NCBI GenBank assembly: GCA_034436015.1
Contig: DAOTWG010000009.1
Span: 240,899-304,898 of the forward strand
Direction: 5' to 3'
Length of the DNA stretch: 64,000 nucleotides
Source of the DNA: DAOTVX01 sp034436015
GTDB taxonomy: Bacteria; Chloroflexota; Anaerolineae; Anaerolineales; Villigracilaceae
The translations under genes and the position numbers were made by a program. Below, piece by piece: positions 44,983-54,438 of the stretch (the first letter of the stretch is position 1; each line of letters opens with the position of its first letter). The notes beneath the pieces are model-generated. The model saw only the letters and a list, made by a program, of their open reading frames with translations. It had not been told where the DNA came from and searched no databases.

Positions 44983-46649
44983 TCTTTCCCGTGAATCTGC
45001 ACGGTCACTTCCGCGCCCGGCATCACACGCGCGAGTTCTTCCACGGCAGTCTGCAGGATATTGCGCAGATTGACCGAAGCACTGATTCGGGAGGAAATGT
45101 CGCTAATTGTGCGCTCGCGCACCGCCCGCCGCTGCGCCTCTTGCAAGAGGCGGGCATTCTCCAGAGCCAGGCCGGCGCGCTCGACGATAGCTTGAGCCAG
45201 GGCCAGATCATCCTCGAGCCAGCGCCGCGAAGCGTTGGCCGCACGAAGGTGCAATACACCGACCACTTCCTCGCGCACTTTAAGGGGGATAGCCAGCGCC
45301 CGCTCGCCTTCCTCAACGACAACTGGCCGGCCGCTTTGCGCTGCCGACTTCACCTCAGGGTATTCTAACGGCTCGGTCAACAGTTCTACGCCACGCGGCG
45401 AATAGCGCATCCCACGCACCTGACGGGCCAGGCGTTCCCATTCCGTCCGCAGGTACTGACGATAGGTGGCCTGCATTTCTGTCAAAAGACGGCGGCTGCT
45501 GGCGTAGAGACGAGCATTCTCGACGGCAACCGCTACCTGGTTGGCCAGAACGCTCATCACCTCCACGTCTTCCTGAGTGAAGGCCAGCGGCTCGGTACTC
45601 TGCACGTCCAGCACACCAATGACCCGTTCGCCAAACACAATCGGCACCGCCATTTCCGAAGTCGTTTGCGGCAAATCGGGGTTGTTGAACCAGACTACAT
45701 CCTCGCCGACCTTGTTCGCCATGCGCGGGCGACCCGTCGCCGCCACATAACCAACGATGCTGGTGGCGCCCAATGCCAGCCTATGGCCGCGCTGCAACAT
45801 TCGTCGGCCGCCTTCGCTATTCGAGGCGCGGAGCACCGCATACTGGCGCTCTTCGTCCACCAGGAAAATCCCTGCATGATAGTGACCAAACCGTTCGCAA
45901 ATCAAACGGGTAACCAACGACAAAAGTTCATTCGCATCCTGCGCTTGTGATACGGCGCGGGAAACCTCCGTCACAATGCGCAACTGCTCGGCGCGTCGCT
46001 GCAAGTCCTGCGAGGTTTTCTCCAAGTCGGCGGCGCGCTCCTTTACTTGGATTTCGAGCGTTTCACTCAGCCGACGGACCTCTTCGGTCATCGCTTCAGT
46101 ATCCCGTAGCCTCTGGATTGCACTCTGACGAGCTAACCAACTGAGATAGGCCAGCAGGGAAATTATGACGAAGTACGAACCTACATGCAGAAACACCTGG
46201 GTCGATTCATAAGGAATAACAGGAGATACAATTCCTGTGGCTTGAGCAATGGCCAGGAACAGATAAAGAAGACCGCTTACAACCAGAACGATCATGCCAC
46301 CCTGCAGTTCCAGCACACTCATGGCGCCCATAATCGGCCAGAGGTAGAACAAGGAGGAAACGCTCTGGTAACCTCGCATAAAAATTTGCACAGAAACACC
46401 AACGCTGGTACCTAGGAAGAACACATAGGCGGCGGCCAGGAAAAGGCCTCGTCGTAACAAAAAAGCGGCAGCAAGACCAATGATAAAACCGACAAGCACC
46501 ATTGGCATTAGCAACCACAAGTCACGGTTAAGCAGGCCACCAACGCCAATCATCCCCCCCAACACCCCAAGAGCAATATTCTGGCTGCGCACCAATCTAC
46601 GCAAGAACGTTTTGCCCAGGGAGGAAGAAGCAGCAAGTGTTTCGGTCAT
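44979..46649 (-). CDS. Membrane sensor-like protein (six helices, coiled coil, GAF, half GAF)
   Basis: 556 residues. Six hydrophobic helices to about 175, a coiled coil (about 180-225; E-T-L-E-I-Q-V-K-E-R-A-A-D-L), GAF (about 230-385), the T-Y-R-Q-Y-x-x-x-E-W linker, a half GAF (about 430-510), then R-T-I-S-D-I-S-S-R-I...A-V-E-E-L. No HAMP is apparent. Start overlaps the upstream stop (ATGA). Confidence 0.88.
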   Translation of the reverse strand: MTETLAASSSLGKTFLRRLVRSQNIALGVLGGMIGVGGLLNRDLWLLMPMVLVGFIIGLAAAFLLRRGLFLAAAYVFFLGTSVGVSVQIFMRGYQSVSSLFYLWPIMGAMSVLELQGGMIVLVVSGLLYLFLAIAQATGIVSPVIPYESTQVFLHVGSYFVIISLLAYLSWLARQSAIQRLRDTEAMTEEVRRLSETLEIQVKERAADLEKTSQDLQRRAEQLRIVTEVSRAVSQAQDANELLSLVTRLICERFGHYHAGIFLVDEERQYAVLRASNSEGGRRMLQRGHRLALGATSIVGYVAATGRPRMANKVGEDVVWFNNPDLPQTTSEMAVPIVFGERVIGVLDVQSTEPLAFTQEDVEVMSVLANQVAVAVENARLYASSRRLLTEMQATYRQYLRTEWERLARQVRGMRYSPRGVELLTEPLEYPEVKSAAQSGRPVVVEEGERALAIPLKVREEVVGVLHLRAANASRRWLEDDLALAQAIVERAGLALENARLLQEAQRRAVRERTISDISSRISASVNLRNILQTAVEELARVMPGAEVTVQIHGKE

Positions 46650-49495
46650 ACCGACTCCTCTCCGCGCGCATGATCGCTGCCCAACTGCAACGCCACTTCT
46701 GAGTCCTCAAAGATACGGCCTAGCTCTTGCACCGTCAGCTCCAGGATGCTTTCCACTTGCCTGGTCGCCGTGAGGCGGGCAGCGATTTCGCTGACTGTTT
46801 GCTCGCGCATCGCGCGGCGGCTCAGGTCGAAATACAGACGGGCGCTCTCCAACGCGCCGCTCAACTGACCGGCCAGCTGGGTAGCCGTCGCCACTTCCTC
46901 TTCCGTCCACACGCCCTGTTGCTTAAACAGACGCAAGACGCCTATCGCCTCGCCACGCACAATGACGGGCAAGTACAGGCCATCCTCCTCAGGCGTGAGC
47001 ACAGCCCGACCACGGTGCATGGCCTCGAGCGCCAGCGGCTCGATGGATCGCCGGTTCGACCGACTGACGCGCTGACCGGTAGCGACATATCCCAATTCGG
47101 GATAAAGTTCACCGATGAGACGCCACCCCGCACGGCTGATTTCGCCATAGGCACGACGAGCCGCTTCCAGGGCCTCGCGGTTCTCCTCAAACAAGCGCGC
47201 ATTTTCGATGGCAATCGCAATCTGATCCGCCAAAACTTGCAACGTCGCTACATCTTCTTCTGTAAATGCGTTCGGCTCTTTGCTTTGCACATCCAGCGCG
47301 CCCAAGATACGTCCGCCAACAACGAGCGGCAACGCCAGCTCGGAACGCGTCTCCGGCAAGTCGGGATTCGCCAGAAAGACCGCATCCTCGCCCACGTCCA
47401 GGGCGATGCGTGGTCGTCCTTCCGCCGTCACAAATCCTACAATCCCGCGCTCGCCCACCGGCAGGCGATGCTGACGCGCCAACATACGCTGCCCGCCTTC
47501 GCTATTGGCCGCCCGCAAGACCGCGTACTCACCGCTATCATCTAGCAAGAAAATGCCCACGTGATAGAAACCGAAACGTTCGCTAATCAGGTGGGAGATC
47601 TGTGTCAGCAATTCATCGAGATCGCGCAGCGAAGCAGCCGCGCGTCCAACCTCTGCGGCCGCGCGCAACTGAAGCGCGCGCCGCTCCAGCGCGCGCGTGC
47701 GCTCGGCCACGCGCGCCTCCAGGGTAGCAATGAGGTCGCGCAAGCGCGCCGTCATCTCATTAAAGCCGGCCGCCAGCGTGCCTACTTCGTCTTGAGTCCG
47801 AACTTCCGCGACGAGATCGATTTCCCCGCCAGCAATGCGTTCCGAAGTGCGCGTCAGGTTGAGAATCGGGGCAACGAGCGGTTGAGTCACCAGAATCGCG
47901 ATCAAGATGCTTGCCAGGCTAATCGCAATGTTGATTGCCACCAGACGACGAGTTTGTTCCTGCACCGGCGTTAACAAGGTGGTCTGCGGCACGAATGTCA
48001 CAATGCGCCACCGCGCCGCAGTTAAAGCCGCCGCACCGGCTTGGTCATGATACACGCCAAGCTCATCATGGTCTTGTTCGCCTACGTGAAAGGAACCGGA
48101 GAAATAGGGAACTTGCGTAAGGTTTTGCAACCCCTCGCTCAGACCGTGCATTTGCAGGATAACCTCCTCGGTCGGCAGACGAGGCAGGCGATTGCGCGCC
48201 ATCAAGACGTTGACCTGCCCCGCCTGCGGATTGATAATCCGGTAACGCAGCTCCGGCGCGCTGCTATGCGCCAAGATGATATTATTCTCATCCAGAAGCA
48301 TAGCACTAACATCTGTTCCCAGGCCCTGGCTGTTGCGCGCCAGAAGATGTTGCAACACCGCCGCCGAATACACCTTGTCCAACACGCCTATCTTTTCACC
48401 CGAAGCGCTGCGAACAGGGGTGGAAAAGTGGATTACCCCCGACGAAGTCGGCGAGGGAAACTGTACGGAGGAAACATAGGGCAGATCCTGATCGCGCGGG
48501 ATATAGAAATAATCGCGCGTCAACACCACGCTTCCTACCAGACTTGGATCAGTGCTGGCCTGCACCATACCCAACCAGTCAACCAACGTATAACCAATAA
48601 TGTACACTGGATCTTTGCGCGCGAGAGCAATCAGAGTCTCTTCGGCATCGCGTCGTAATTCGTTCTCCTCGAACACGTAAACGCGCGCGCTGGGCCCTAC
48701 CGGCCGCGTTTGTCCCAAGAAATTTTCAAAGACCGGCAATTGTCCTTCGATACGAATCGAATCCAGATTCCGCAACAGAAACTCATCCACAGCCATTGCC
48801 AATTGCCTTGCCGATAAAGTCAGGCTTCGATTCGCTTGCTCAATCAAGGAAGCCTGGAAACTGGCGCGGTTCACAGAAGCCAGCAAGGCTGTAGGGACAA
48901 TCGTCAGGGAACCCAGGATCAGCACCATCTTGATGCGGAACGGACTGGCGCGCAGACTCCAAAAGACAAAGAAAGCGAAGAGGACGCCGCTTAACACGGT
49001 AAGCGACTGGACCAAGGTGGAAGCCAGACGCGGCGCTCCGGTGAGCAGCGTGACTGGTTTTGTCGTGGCAAGCAATTGGATAACGGCGTTGACAAGCAAC
49101 GATAGAACAGCAGCAACGATGAAATCGTTCTGCGGCAAGACTTGCACAGCGATCACGACGGAAAGCACAATGGACAACGCCGCCGCCAGGGGGAGCAACA
49201 ACGGCGAAGGGGCAAAGAAGGACGCCAGGAACATGCCGCCGGCAACCGCCAATATCGCCAGATGGCCCGCAAAATGCGGTCGGTTCAACCAGCATAATCC
49301 GCCTGCCAGCAACGTGACTCCGCCGCTTGCCAAAAACGCATAGCGAAAAGCATCCTCGGCAATTCCCCAACCTGCCGGCGCAAACCACACCGCCAGGCCA
49401 AGCAATAGCAACGCCAGAGCAACGAGGTGGATCGTCGCGATGCCTCTACGCGACGCCGGCGAAAGGGTCTGAACATAGTCTCGTATCCGCCTCAT
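46646..49495 (-). CDS. Membrane Cache-HAMP-GAF-half GAF sensor-like protein
   Basis: 949 residues. Six hydrophobic helices (to about 190) precede an extracytoplasmic Cache-like domain (about 210-510; F-I-P-R-D-Q-D-L-P-Y-V-S-S-V, with Asp/Arg pairs typical of dCache), a further helix, HAMP (about 535-600), GAF (about 625-780), half GAF (about 820-905) and the common tail. It is the only member with an evident extracellular ligand domain, and the gene just upstream encodes a binding protein. ATG 49495; a 4-nt overlap joins it to the next gene. Confidence 0.88.
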   Translation of the reverse strand: MRRIRDYVQTLSPASRRGIATIHLVALALLLLGLAVWFAPAGWGIAEDAFRYAFLASGGVTLLAGGLCWLNRPHFAGHLAILAVAGGMFLASFFAPSPLLLPLAAALSIVLSVVIAVQVLPQNDFIVAAVLSLLVNAVIQLLATTKPVTLLTGAPRLASTLVQSLTVLSGVLFAFFVFWSLRASPFRIKMVLILGSLTIVPTALLASVNRASFQASLIEQANRSLTLSARQLAMAVDEFLLRNLDSIRIEGQLPVFENFLGQTRPVGPSARVYVFEENELRRDAEETLIALARKDPVYIIGYTLVDWLGMVQASTDPSLVGSVVLTRDYFYIPRDQDLPYVSSVQFPSPTSSGVIHFSTPVRSASGEKIGVLDKVYSAAVLQHLLARNSQGLGTDVSAMLLDENNIILAHSSAPELRYRIINPQAGQVNVLMARNRLPRLPTEEVILQMHGLSEGLQNLTQVPYFSGSFHVGEQDHDELGVYHDQAGAAALTAARWRIVTFVPQTTLLTPVQEQTRRLVAINIAISLASILIAILVTQPLVAPILNLTRTSERIAGGEIDLVAEVRTQDEVGTLAAGFNEMTARLRDLIATLEARVAERTRALERRALQLRAAAEVGRAAASLRDLDELLTQISHLISERFGFYHVGIFLLDDSGEYAVLRAANSEGGQRMLARQHRLPVGERGIVGFVTAEGRPRIALDVGEDAVFLANPDLPETRSELALPLVVGGRILGALDVQSKEPNAFTEEDVATLQVLADQIAIAIENARLFEENREALEAARRAYGEISRAGWRLIGELYPELGYVATGQRVSRSNRRSIEPLALEAMHRGRAVLTPEEDGLYLPVIVRGEAIGVLRLFKQQGVWTEEEVATATQLAGQLSGALESARLYFDLSRRAMREQTVSEIAARLTATRQVESILELTVQELGRIFEDSEVALQLGSDHARGEESV

Positions 49496-49520
49496 AAATC
49501 ACTCCAACCCGCTGCTGCCT

Positions 49521-50501
49521 CTACTCTTCTTGAAGGAACAAAGGGACAAACAGCGTATTCAAATCTAAGGGGTAGGTAATGTCGCCTAAACTGGTCAAAA
49601 AGTACAAGTTGCGCTGTGCCACATAGTAGATCGAACTGGGATCAAGGCCTGGGTTCTCCGCGAAAAGACGACGGTTATCCTCCAGCGTATAGAACGTAAC
49701 TGTGCCCGAAATACCCAGGTCATGTTCCGAGCGCTGCAACACTTGCTCGATCATCGCTGTGGATTCTTGAGGATGATCTCGCCGATACACAGCGGCTTCA
49801 TTCCAGGCTCGAATGAAGGTGCGCACATCCTGCGGTCGATCTTCCACTACGCGACGCCGAAACACAATTAGGGAAGGCAAAAGCGAGCCGTATCGTTCGC
49901 TGGCATACAGCAATCGCAGGCCCTGCCGCACACTTTGCGTGGTGTACGGTTCCACAACAAAGCCGGCATCCACAACGCTTGGGATGTTCGCCGGTACATC
50001 CTTTGGGTTCATTTCCACCAGCGTCACATCGCGCGCGGTCAGCCCGGCGGTCTCCAGCATATATGTTATAAACATCTCGCTCGACGTATGAAGGTTGACA
50101 CCAATGCGCTTTCCACGCAAATCCCGCACCCCGCCGATTTCTGGCGCAGCCACTACAGCCGCGATGCCGCCATTATCGCTCACAAAGACAGCCCTTAAAT
50201 CTGTTTTGCTTGCCATGAGCAAGAAGTCACCAACCGGGAAGACGCCGCCATCAACCACCTCGGCCACGAGGTCAGCACGCGCTTGTGGGTACGAATCGTA
50301 GGCCACCAGCTCTACCTCCACGCCGTAGCGTTCGAAAAGGCCCATCTGCTTCGCCAACAGCAGTGTATAATCGCCCTCGCGATACGTCCAAGTAAAGCGC
50401 AAGGGAGAGGCCGGGGCAACACCATTCCGACCCGCGCAGGCAGTCAACACTCCCCCTAGAATCCCCACACACAACAGAAGAGCACACACCTCACGTCTCA
50501 T
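49521..50501 (-). CDS. NMT1/THI5-like substrate-binding lipoprotein
   Basis: 326 residues. A lipobox ends at Cys22 (G-V-L-T-A-C), followed by a periplasmic-binding fold with the NMT1 pattern E-x-G-V-x-V-E...Y and a G-K-R-I-G-V-N segment; the family binds thiamine precursors, taurine-type or other small ligands. No ABC ATPase or permease is nearby. In this operon it probably delivers a ligand to a sensor, not to a transporter. It overlaps the neighbour at 50498-50501 (ATGA). Confidence 0.85.
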   Translation of the reverse strand: MRREVCALLLCVGILGGVLTACAGRNGVAPASPLRFTWTYREGDYTLLLAKQMGLFERYGVEVELVAYDSYPQARADLVAEVVDGGVFPVGDFLLMASKTDLRAVFVSDNGGIAAVVAAPEIGGVRDLRGKRIGVNLHTSSEMFITYMLETAGLTARDVTLVEMNPKDVPANIPSVVDAGFVVEPYTTQSVRQGLRLLYASERYGSLLPSLIVFRRRVVEDRPQDVRTFIRAWNEAAVYRRDHPQESTAMIEQVLQRSEHDLGISGTVTFYTLEDNRRLFAENPGLDPSSIYYVAQRNLYFLTSLGDITYPLDLNTLFVPLFLQEE

Positions 50502-52459
50502 GCACTCACCTCAGAGTTTTCCTCGAGCAGTTGAACCCGAATTTCGGCCTCTTTCAACCCAAACGCCTGTTGGAACTCGCGCGCTGCTGTCTGGAGCACG
50601 CTTTCCAAGTCGAGCGTTGCACGCAGGCGAGCACTCGTCTCGCCGATCAACTGCTCGCGCGCCGCGCGGCGCTGTGCCTCCTCCAGCAAGCGAGCGTTTT
50701 CCAGCGCCAATGCTAGGCGTTCCGCTGCCTCCTCGGCAAAGGGGACCATTTCAGATGGCACCTCACCCGCCGGGTAACGCAACGTCAATACACCTAGAGT
50801 TTGGCCGCGCAGTTTGATAGGCGTCGCCAGGGTACTGGCCTCTTCCCCCTGCACGATGACTGTTCGGCCACTACGCAAGGCCTCCAGATCTTCCGGCGCC
50901 GGCGCGTCGAGAGGACTGAAGGTCGCGCCGGCATAACGGCACCCCAGGAATTGTCGTCCACCAGAAGGAACCACCCGCCAAGCGCGACCAACCATTTGTT
51001 GGAACAGACGATCTATTTCCGCTCGGCTGGTCTGCAACTCTTCTTGCAAGCGTGCGCACTCTATGACCAGGGCCAAGTAATCCGCGATCGCCTGGAGTAC
51101 GGTTAGGTCGTCCTCGCCAAACGCATTCGCTTGATCACTGTGCAAGTCCAGCACACCAATCACTCGTTGGCCCACCTTCAACGGCAAGGCCACCTCACAC
51201 GCTGTATAGGGCAGCAAGGGACTATGTACATACGATGGCATTGTAGAGACGTCAGTTACCAGCCGTAATTCGCCCAGTTCTGCAACCAGACCAACCAGAG
51301 AATGACTGCCCCGAGCCAGGCGATAGCGATTGGCAGCCATCACCTCGCCTGCCTCATCGCCTGCCGCTTCCAACACAACGAATTCACCCTCTTCTTCCAT
51401 CAGATAGATACCCGAATGGTACAAATCGAAGCCTTCGCGCAAGACATGAGCAGCATGTTTGAGAAAGTCCTTTCTTTCTGCCCCCCCAATTGCCCGGCGC
51501 GCAATCTCGGAGACCGCGCGCGCCTGTGAAGCGCGCTGTTCGAGTAGACGCGACTGCACGCTGATTTTTTCCTCCAACGTCTCTACATGCGTCTGCCAGC
51601 GCTGTATCGCCCCATTAAGGGAAGCGGTTAGTTCGCCAATTTCGTCATCGTAGAAGGTCGGCAAAGTCTCTCGTATCGCCTCGGGGGTGGAAGCAAGCAG
51701 AGCGGGTTGTAAAGCCAGCAGCGGCGAGAGAATCGTCCGCGTCAAGGCGCGCAGAGTCAAAAGAACCAATCCAACATTGAGAACGATCGTGGCCAGCCAT
51801 AACCAGGTGATTGTGGTAGAGTCAAGCTCATCGCCCAGCCGAATTGCGAACCCCATCATCAGCGCCGGAACAGTCATTACCAGAAACAGGGCAAAGGCTA
51901 ATCGTCGGCGAATCCTTCGAGGATAGCCGCTGGCAGGAAGGATAACCAGCGCGCCAACCAAGAGGATGGTAAAGGGGATCAGCCAGCGTACGGGAGAACC
52001 GATCTCCAATCGCTCCAGCGGCGAAGCGAACTCCAGCCACAGCACAGCAAGCGCTGTGGCCACGCCCTCCAACCCGAGGGCGAGACGTAGACGAATATTC
52101 GACGGACTGCCCAGGAAAATCAGGCCTACTGGAACAGCCAAAGCAAGTAGCGAAAGCACAAGGCCGGCCCCGGCGACGAACAAAGTGAAGCCGACGAGGA
52201 AAAAGGTGCTGACAAGACCAAGCCAGACGGTCGCCAATGCTGGTCGTCCTCGCTCAAGCCACAAACGCGCAAAGAGGGCGAGCCCCACTGTCGCTCCGCT
52301 GAGCAAGGCCAAAGCCAGCCACTGCCACTGCTGGACAATCAAAAAGCTCACCAGAAAGACAATGGCCGACAGGGTGCCGCTCAGAGGAGCAACCAGGCTG
52401 GCCCCGTAGAGGAACTCCTGGCGGCTTCGTTCAAAGGGAGAGAGCACAGATCGTTCCAT
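50498..52459 (-). CDS. Membrane sensor-like protein (HAMP-GAF-half GAF)
   Basis: 653 residues from ATG 52459. Hydrophobic helices fill the first 240 or so, a HAMP-like linker follows, then GAF (about 320-470), an E-I-D-R-L-F-Q-Q...R-A-W-R-V linker, half GAF (about 530-600) and the tail Q-L-I-G-E-T-S-A-R-L. A TTG at 52471 lies upstream but the ATG is better placed 2 nt past the previous stop. Confidence 0.86.
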   Translation of the reverse strand: MERSVLSPFERSRQEFLYGASLVAPLSGTLSAIVFLVSFLIVQQWQWLALALLSGATVGLALFARLWLERGRPALATVWLGLVSTFFLVGFTLFVAGAGLVLSLLALAVPVGLIFLGSPSNIRLRLALGLEGVATALAVLWLEFASPLERLEIGSPVRWLIPFTILLVGALVILPASGYPRRIRRRLAFALFLVMTVPALMMGFAIRLGDELDSTTITWLWLATIVLNVGLVLLTLRALTRTILSPLLALQPALLASTPEAIRETLPTFYDDEIGELTASLNGAIQRWQTHVETLEEKISVQSRLLEQRASQARAVSEIARRAIGGAERKDFLKHAAHVLREGFDLYHSGIYLMEEEGEFVVLEAAGDEAGEVMAANRYRLARGSHSLVGLVAELGELRLVTDVSTMPSYVHSPLLPYTACEVALPLKVGQRVIGVLDLHSDQANAFGEDDLTVLQAIADYLALVIECARLQEELQTSRAEIDRLFQQMVGRAWRVVPSGGRQFLGCRYAGATFSPLDAPAPEDLEALRSGRTVIVQGEEASTLATPIKLRGQTLGVLTLRYPAGEVPSEMVPFAEEAAERLALALENARLLEEAQRRAAREQLIGETSARLRATLDLESVLQTAAREFQQAFGLKEAEIRVQLLEENSEVSA

Positions 52460-52461
52460 CG

Positions 52462-54438
52462 TTATTCCCAAGAGGACTTACGGCGTCCAGAACCGTTCCC
52501 AGATTCAGACGGCTGAATAAAGACGGAAACCTCACGTACATTCGGCAAACGTTTCAACTCGCTTACTGCCGCCTGAAGCAACGCTCCCGGTTCCAGGGAG
52601 CGGCTGAGGCGCGTTGTCAGTTCGCCGATCATCTGCTCCTGCGCCGCGCGCTGCTGCGCATCGGCAAGCAGACGAGCATTTTCCAGCGCCAGAGCCACCT
52701 GTTCGGCGATTTCCGTTGCCAGCGTGCGCTCTGCCTCCGTCCAGGGCGCGTCTCCCTTACGCGCTAGAGAGATGACACCGATCCTCTGTCCGCGCAGGGT
52801 GATGGGAATCTCCATAAAATTGCCTTCCCGGTCGGTAGTTTGCTTTTGAGTCGGCCTCTCGGCCGGAACAAGCCCGGTCGGCGTGTAACGATAGCCGCGG
52901 CGATGACGACGCACACGACTCTCCCAGGCCCGACGAACGCTGTGGGCAGTCAAGGTAGCAACTTGGCGCAACGCGGCGCGATGTTCCTCCTCCAGACGTT
53001 GATTCTGCACCACCAGCGCCAGCTGCGCTGCAATTGCTTCCGCGGCTTCCAGATCCTCCTCGGTGAAGTCGCGCGCCCGTTCTGACTGCAAATCCAGCAC
53101 AGCCGTCACGCGCCCGCCGGCTCGAATGGGAACGGCCAGTTCCGCGCCGCTTGTTGGCAAGGTGACTTTCGATTGGAAGGAACGTCCCTGGCGAATCTCG
53201 TTTTCCAGAAAGACCCGCCCCAAATAGGCTGCCATTCCCACCACACTCCGCCGATCCACGTCCACGACCTGCCCCGCCGAAAGGGGGGAAGGTTGATTCG
53301 CCATGGCAGCCACCCGCAGCGACAACGTTCGACCATCCTCTTCCATCCAAAACAAGGCAACATGATGATAGTAGTTTGCCAGGATGCGTACAACCTGCCC
53401 AAGAAGCGCCTCGCTATCCTGAGGCATCAACGCCAGCCGAGCAATGCGCGCAACCATGTGTAACCGCGCCTGATGACGTTCCACTTCCGCCATGTTCAGC
53501 TGCAAGTTGCGTTCCACACGCTGACGCGCCGCGCGCGCGCGTTCCAGCAAAGAACGAACGCCAAGCGCCAGCCCGCTTACCTCGCCGCTCCCGTAGCAGG
53601 ACAACGAGAACTCATCGCGACCGGACAACAACGCCTGCTTCAGCGCGCGCAGAGGAGAAGAAAGCGACCCTGACAACAAACTACCGGTGGCAACAGAAAG
53701 CAAAAGGGCAAGCACGCCCAGACCAATCCATTGCCACAGAGACCAGCGAATCGAAGCGGCAACCTGCGCCCCTGCTCCACCCACATCCACCAGCCTCTGA
53801 TAGCCCACGCCCAGGAAGGACAAGGCAATCACCAACGTCAACGCAAGGGGCGCCAGGTACAGGCGTGTTGGCCAGGAAAGTCCAAAGTCTGGCAAAGAGG
53901 AATCGCTTGGGGAAAGATTTTCTTGGAGTGGTATCAACGCCCGGTCAAGCACCAGGGCCGTCAGCATTGTCCAGCCCACCGTGCTCAAGAAACAGGCAAC
54001 GGCCAAATGCCCTATGTGCGCCTCCAGCGCGCCGCCCATTAACCCACGCGCGCTGGCCAGGAGAGGCAAGTCCACAACGAGGAGATTGGCAAGCAGAAAC
54101 ATCGAAACGAAACGCCTTGCTAAGCTCGCCATCTCCTCCCATGCGCGAGCCGAGGCCTCCTGCTTGCCCGCCAGGACTGCTCGCGCAGTCCGCGTGGTCA
54201 ACGCGGCATAACCCACCAGCAAAGCCATTGCAAACAGTATCAACGCCGCAAAAACGGCCACGATCCGTTCGATCTGGGTCGCCGTAAGAGAAACGGTCAA
54301 CCACAGATACAGCGGGCCAAGCAAGTTCGCCGGGAACGCAAGGAGTTGCGCCAGCCCGACCACGCGCAAGGGGTATTTCCCCTGCCAGCGAAGGAAAAGA
54401 CGCTCAAAGAACTCTGCCGGAGGTTGCTCACTGTTCAT
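52462..54438 (-). CDS. Membrane sensor-like protein (HAMP-GAF-half GAF)
   Basis: 658 residues. Hydrophobic segments to about 255, HAMP-like (about 255-305), GAF (about 325-480), a linker with R-R-A-W-E-S-R and G-Y-R-Y-T-P-T-G, half GAF (about 535-605), then Q-M-I-G-E-L-T-T-R-L. Start overlaps the upstream stop (ATGA). Same architecture as its neighbours but divergent N-terminal half, so it probably senses a different cue. Confidence 0.86.
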   Translation of the reverse strand: MNSEQPPAEFFERLFLRWQGKYPLRVVGLAQLLAFPANLLGPLYLWLTVSLTATQIERIVAVFAALILFAMALLVGYAALTTRTARAVLAGKQEASARAWEEMASLARRFVSMFLLANLLVVDLPLLASARGLMGGALEAHIGHLAVACFLSTVGWTMLTALVLDRALIPLQENLSPSDSSLPDFGLSWPTRLYLAPLALTLVIALSFLGVGYQRLVDVGGAGAQVAASIRWSLWQWIGLGVLALLLSVATGSLLSGSLSSPLRALKQALLSGRDEFSLSCYGSGEVSGLALGVRSLLERARAARQRVERNLQLNMAEVERHQARLHMVARIARLALMPQDSEALLGQVVRILANYYHHVALFWMEEDGRTLSLRVAAMANQPSPLSAGQVVDVDRRSVVGMAAYLGRVFLENEIRQGRSFQSKVTLPTSGAELAVPIRAGGRVTAVLDLQSERARDFTEEDLEAAEAIAAQLALVVQNQRLEEEHRAALRQVATLTAHSVRRAWESRVRRHRRGYRYTPTGLVPAERPTQKQTTDREGNFMEIPITLRGQRIGVISLARKGDAPWTEAERTLATEIAEQVALALENARLLADAQQRAAQEQMIGELTTRLSRSLEPGALLQAAVSELKRLPNVREVSVFIQPSESGNGSGRRKSSWE

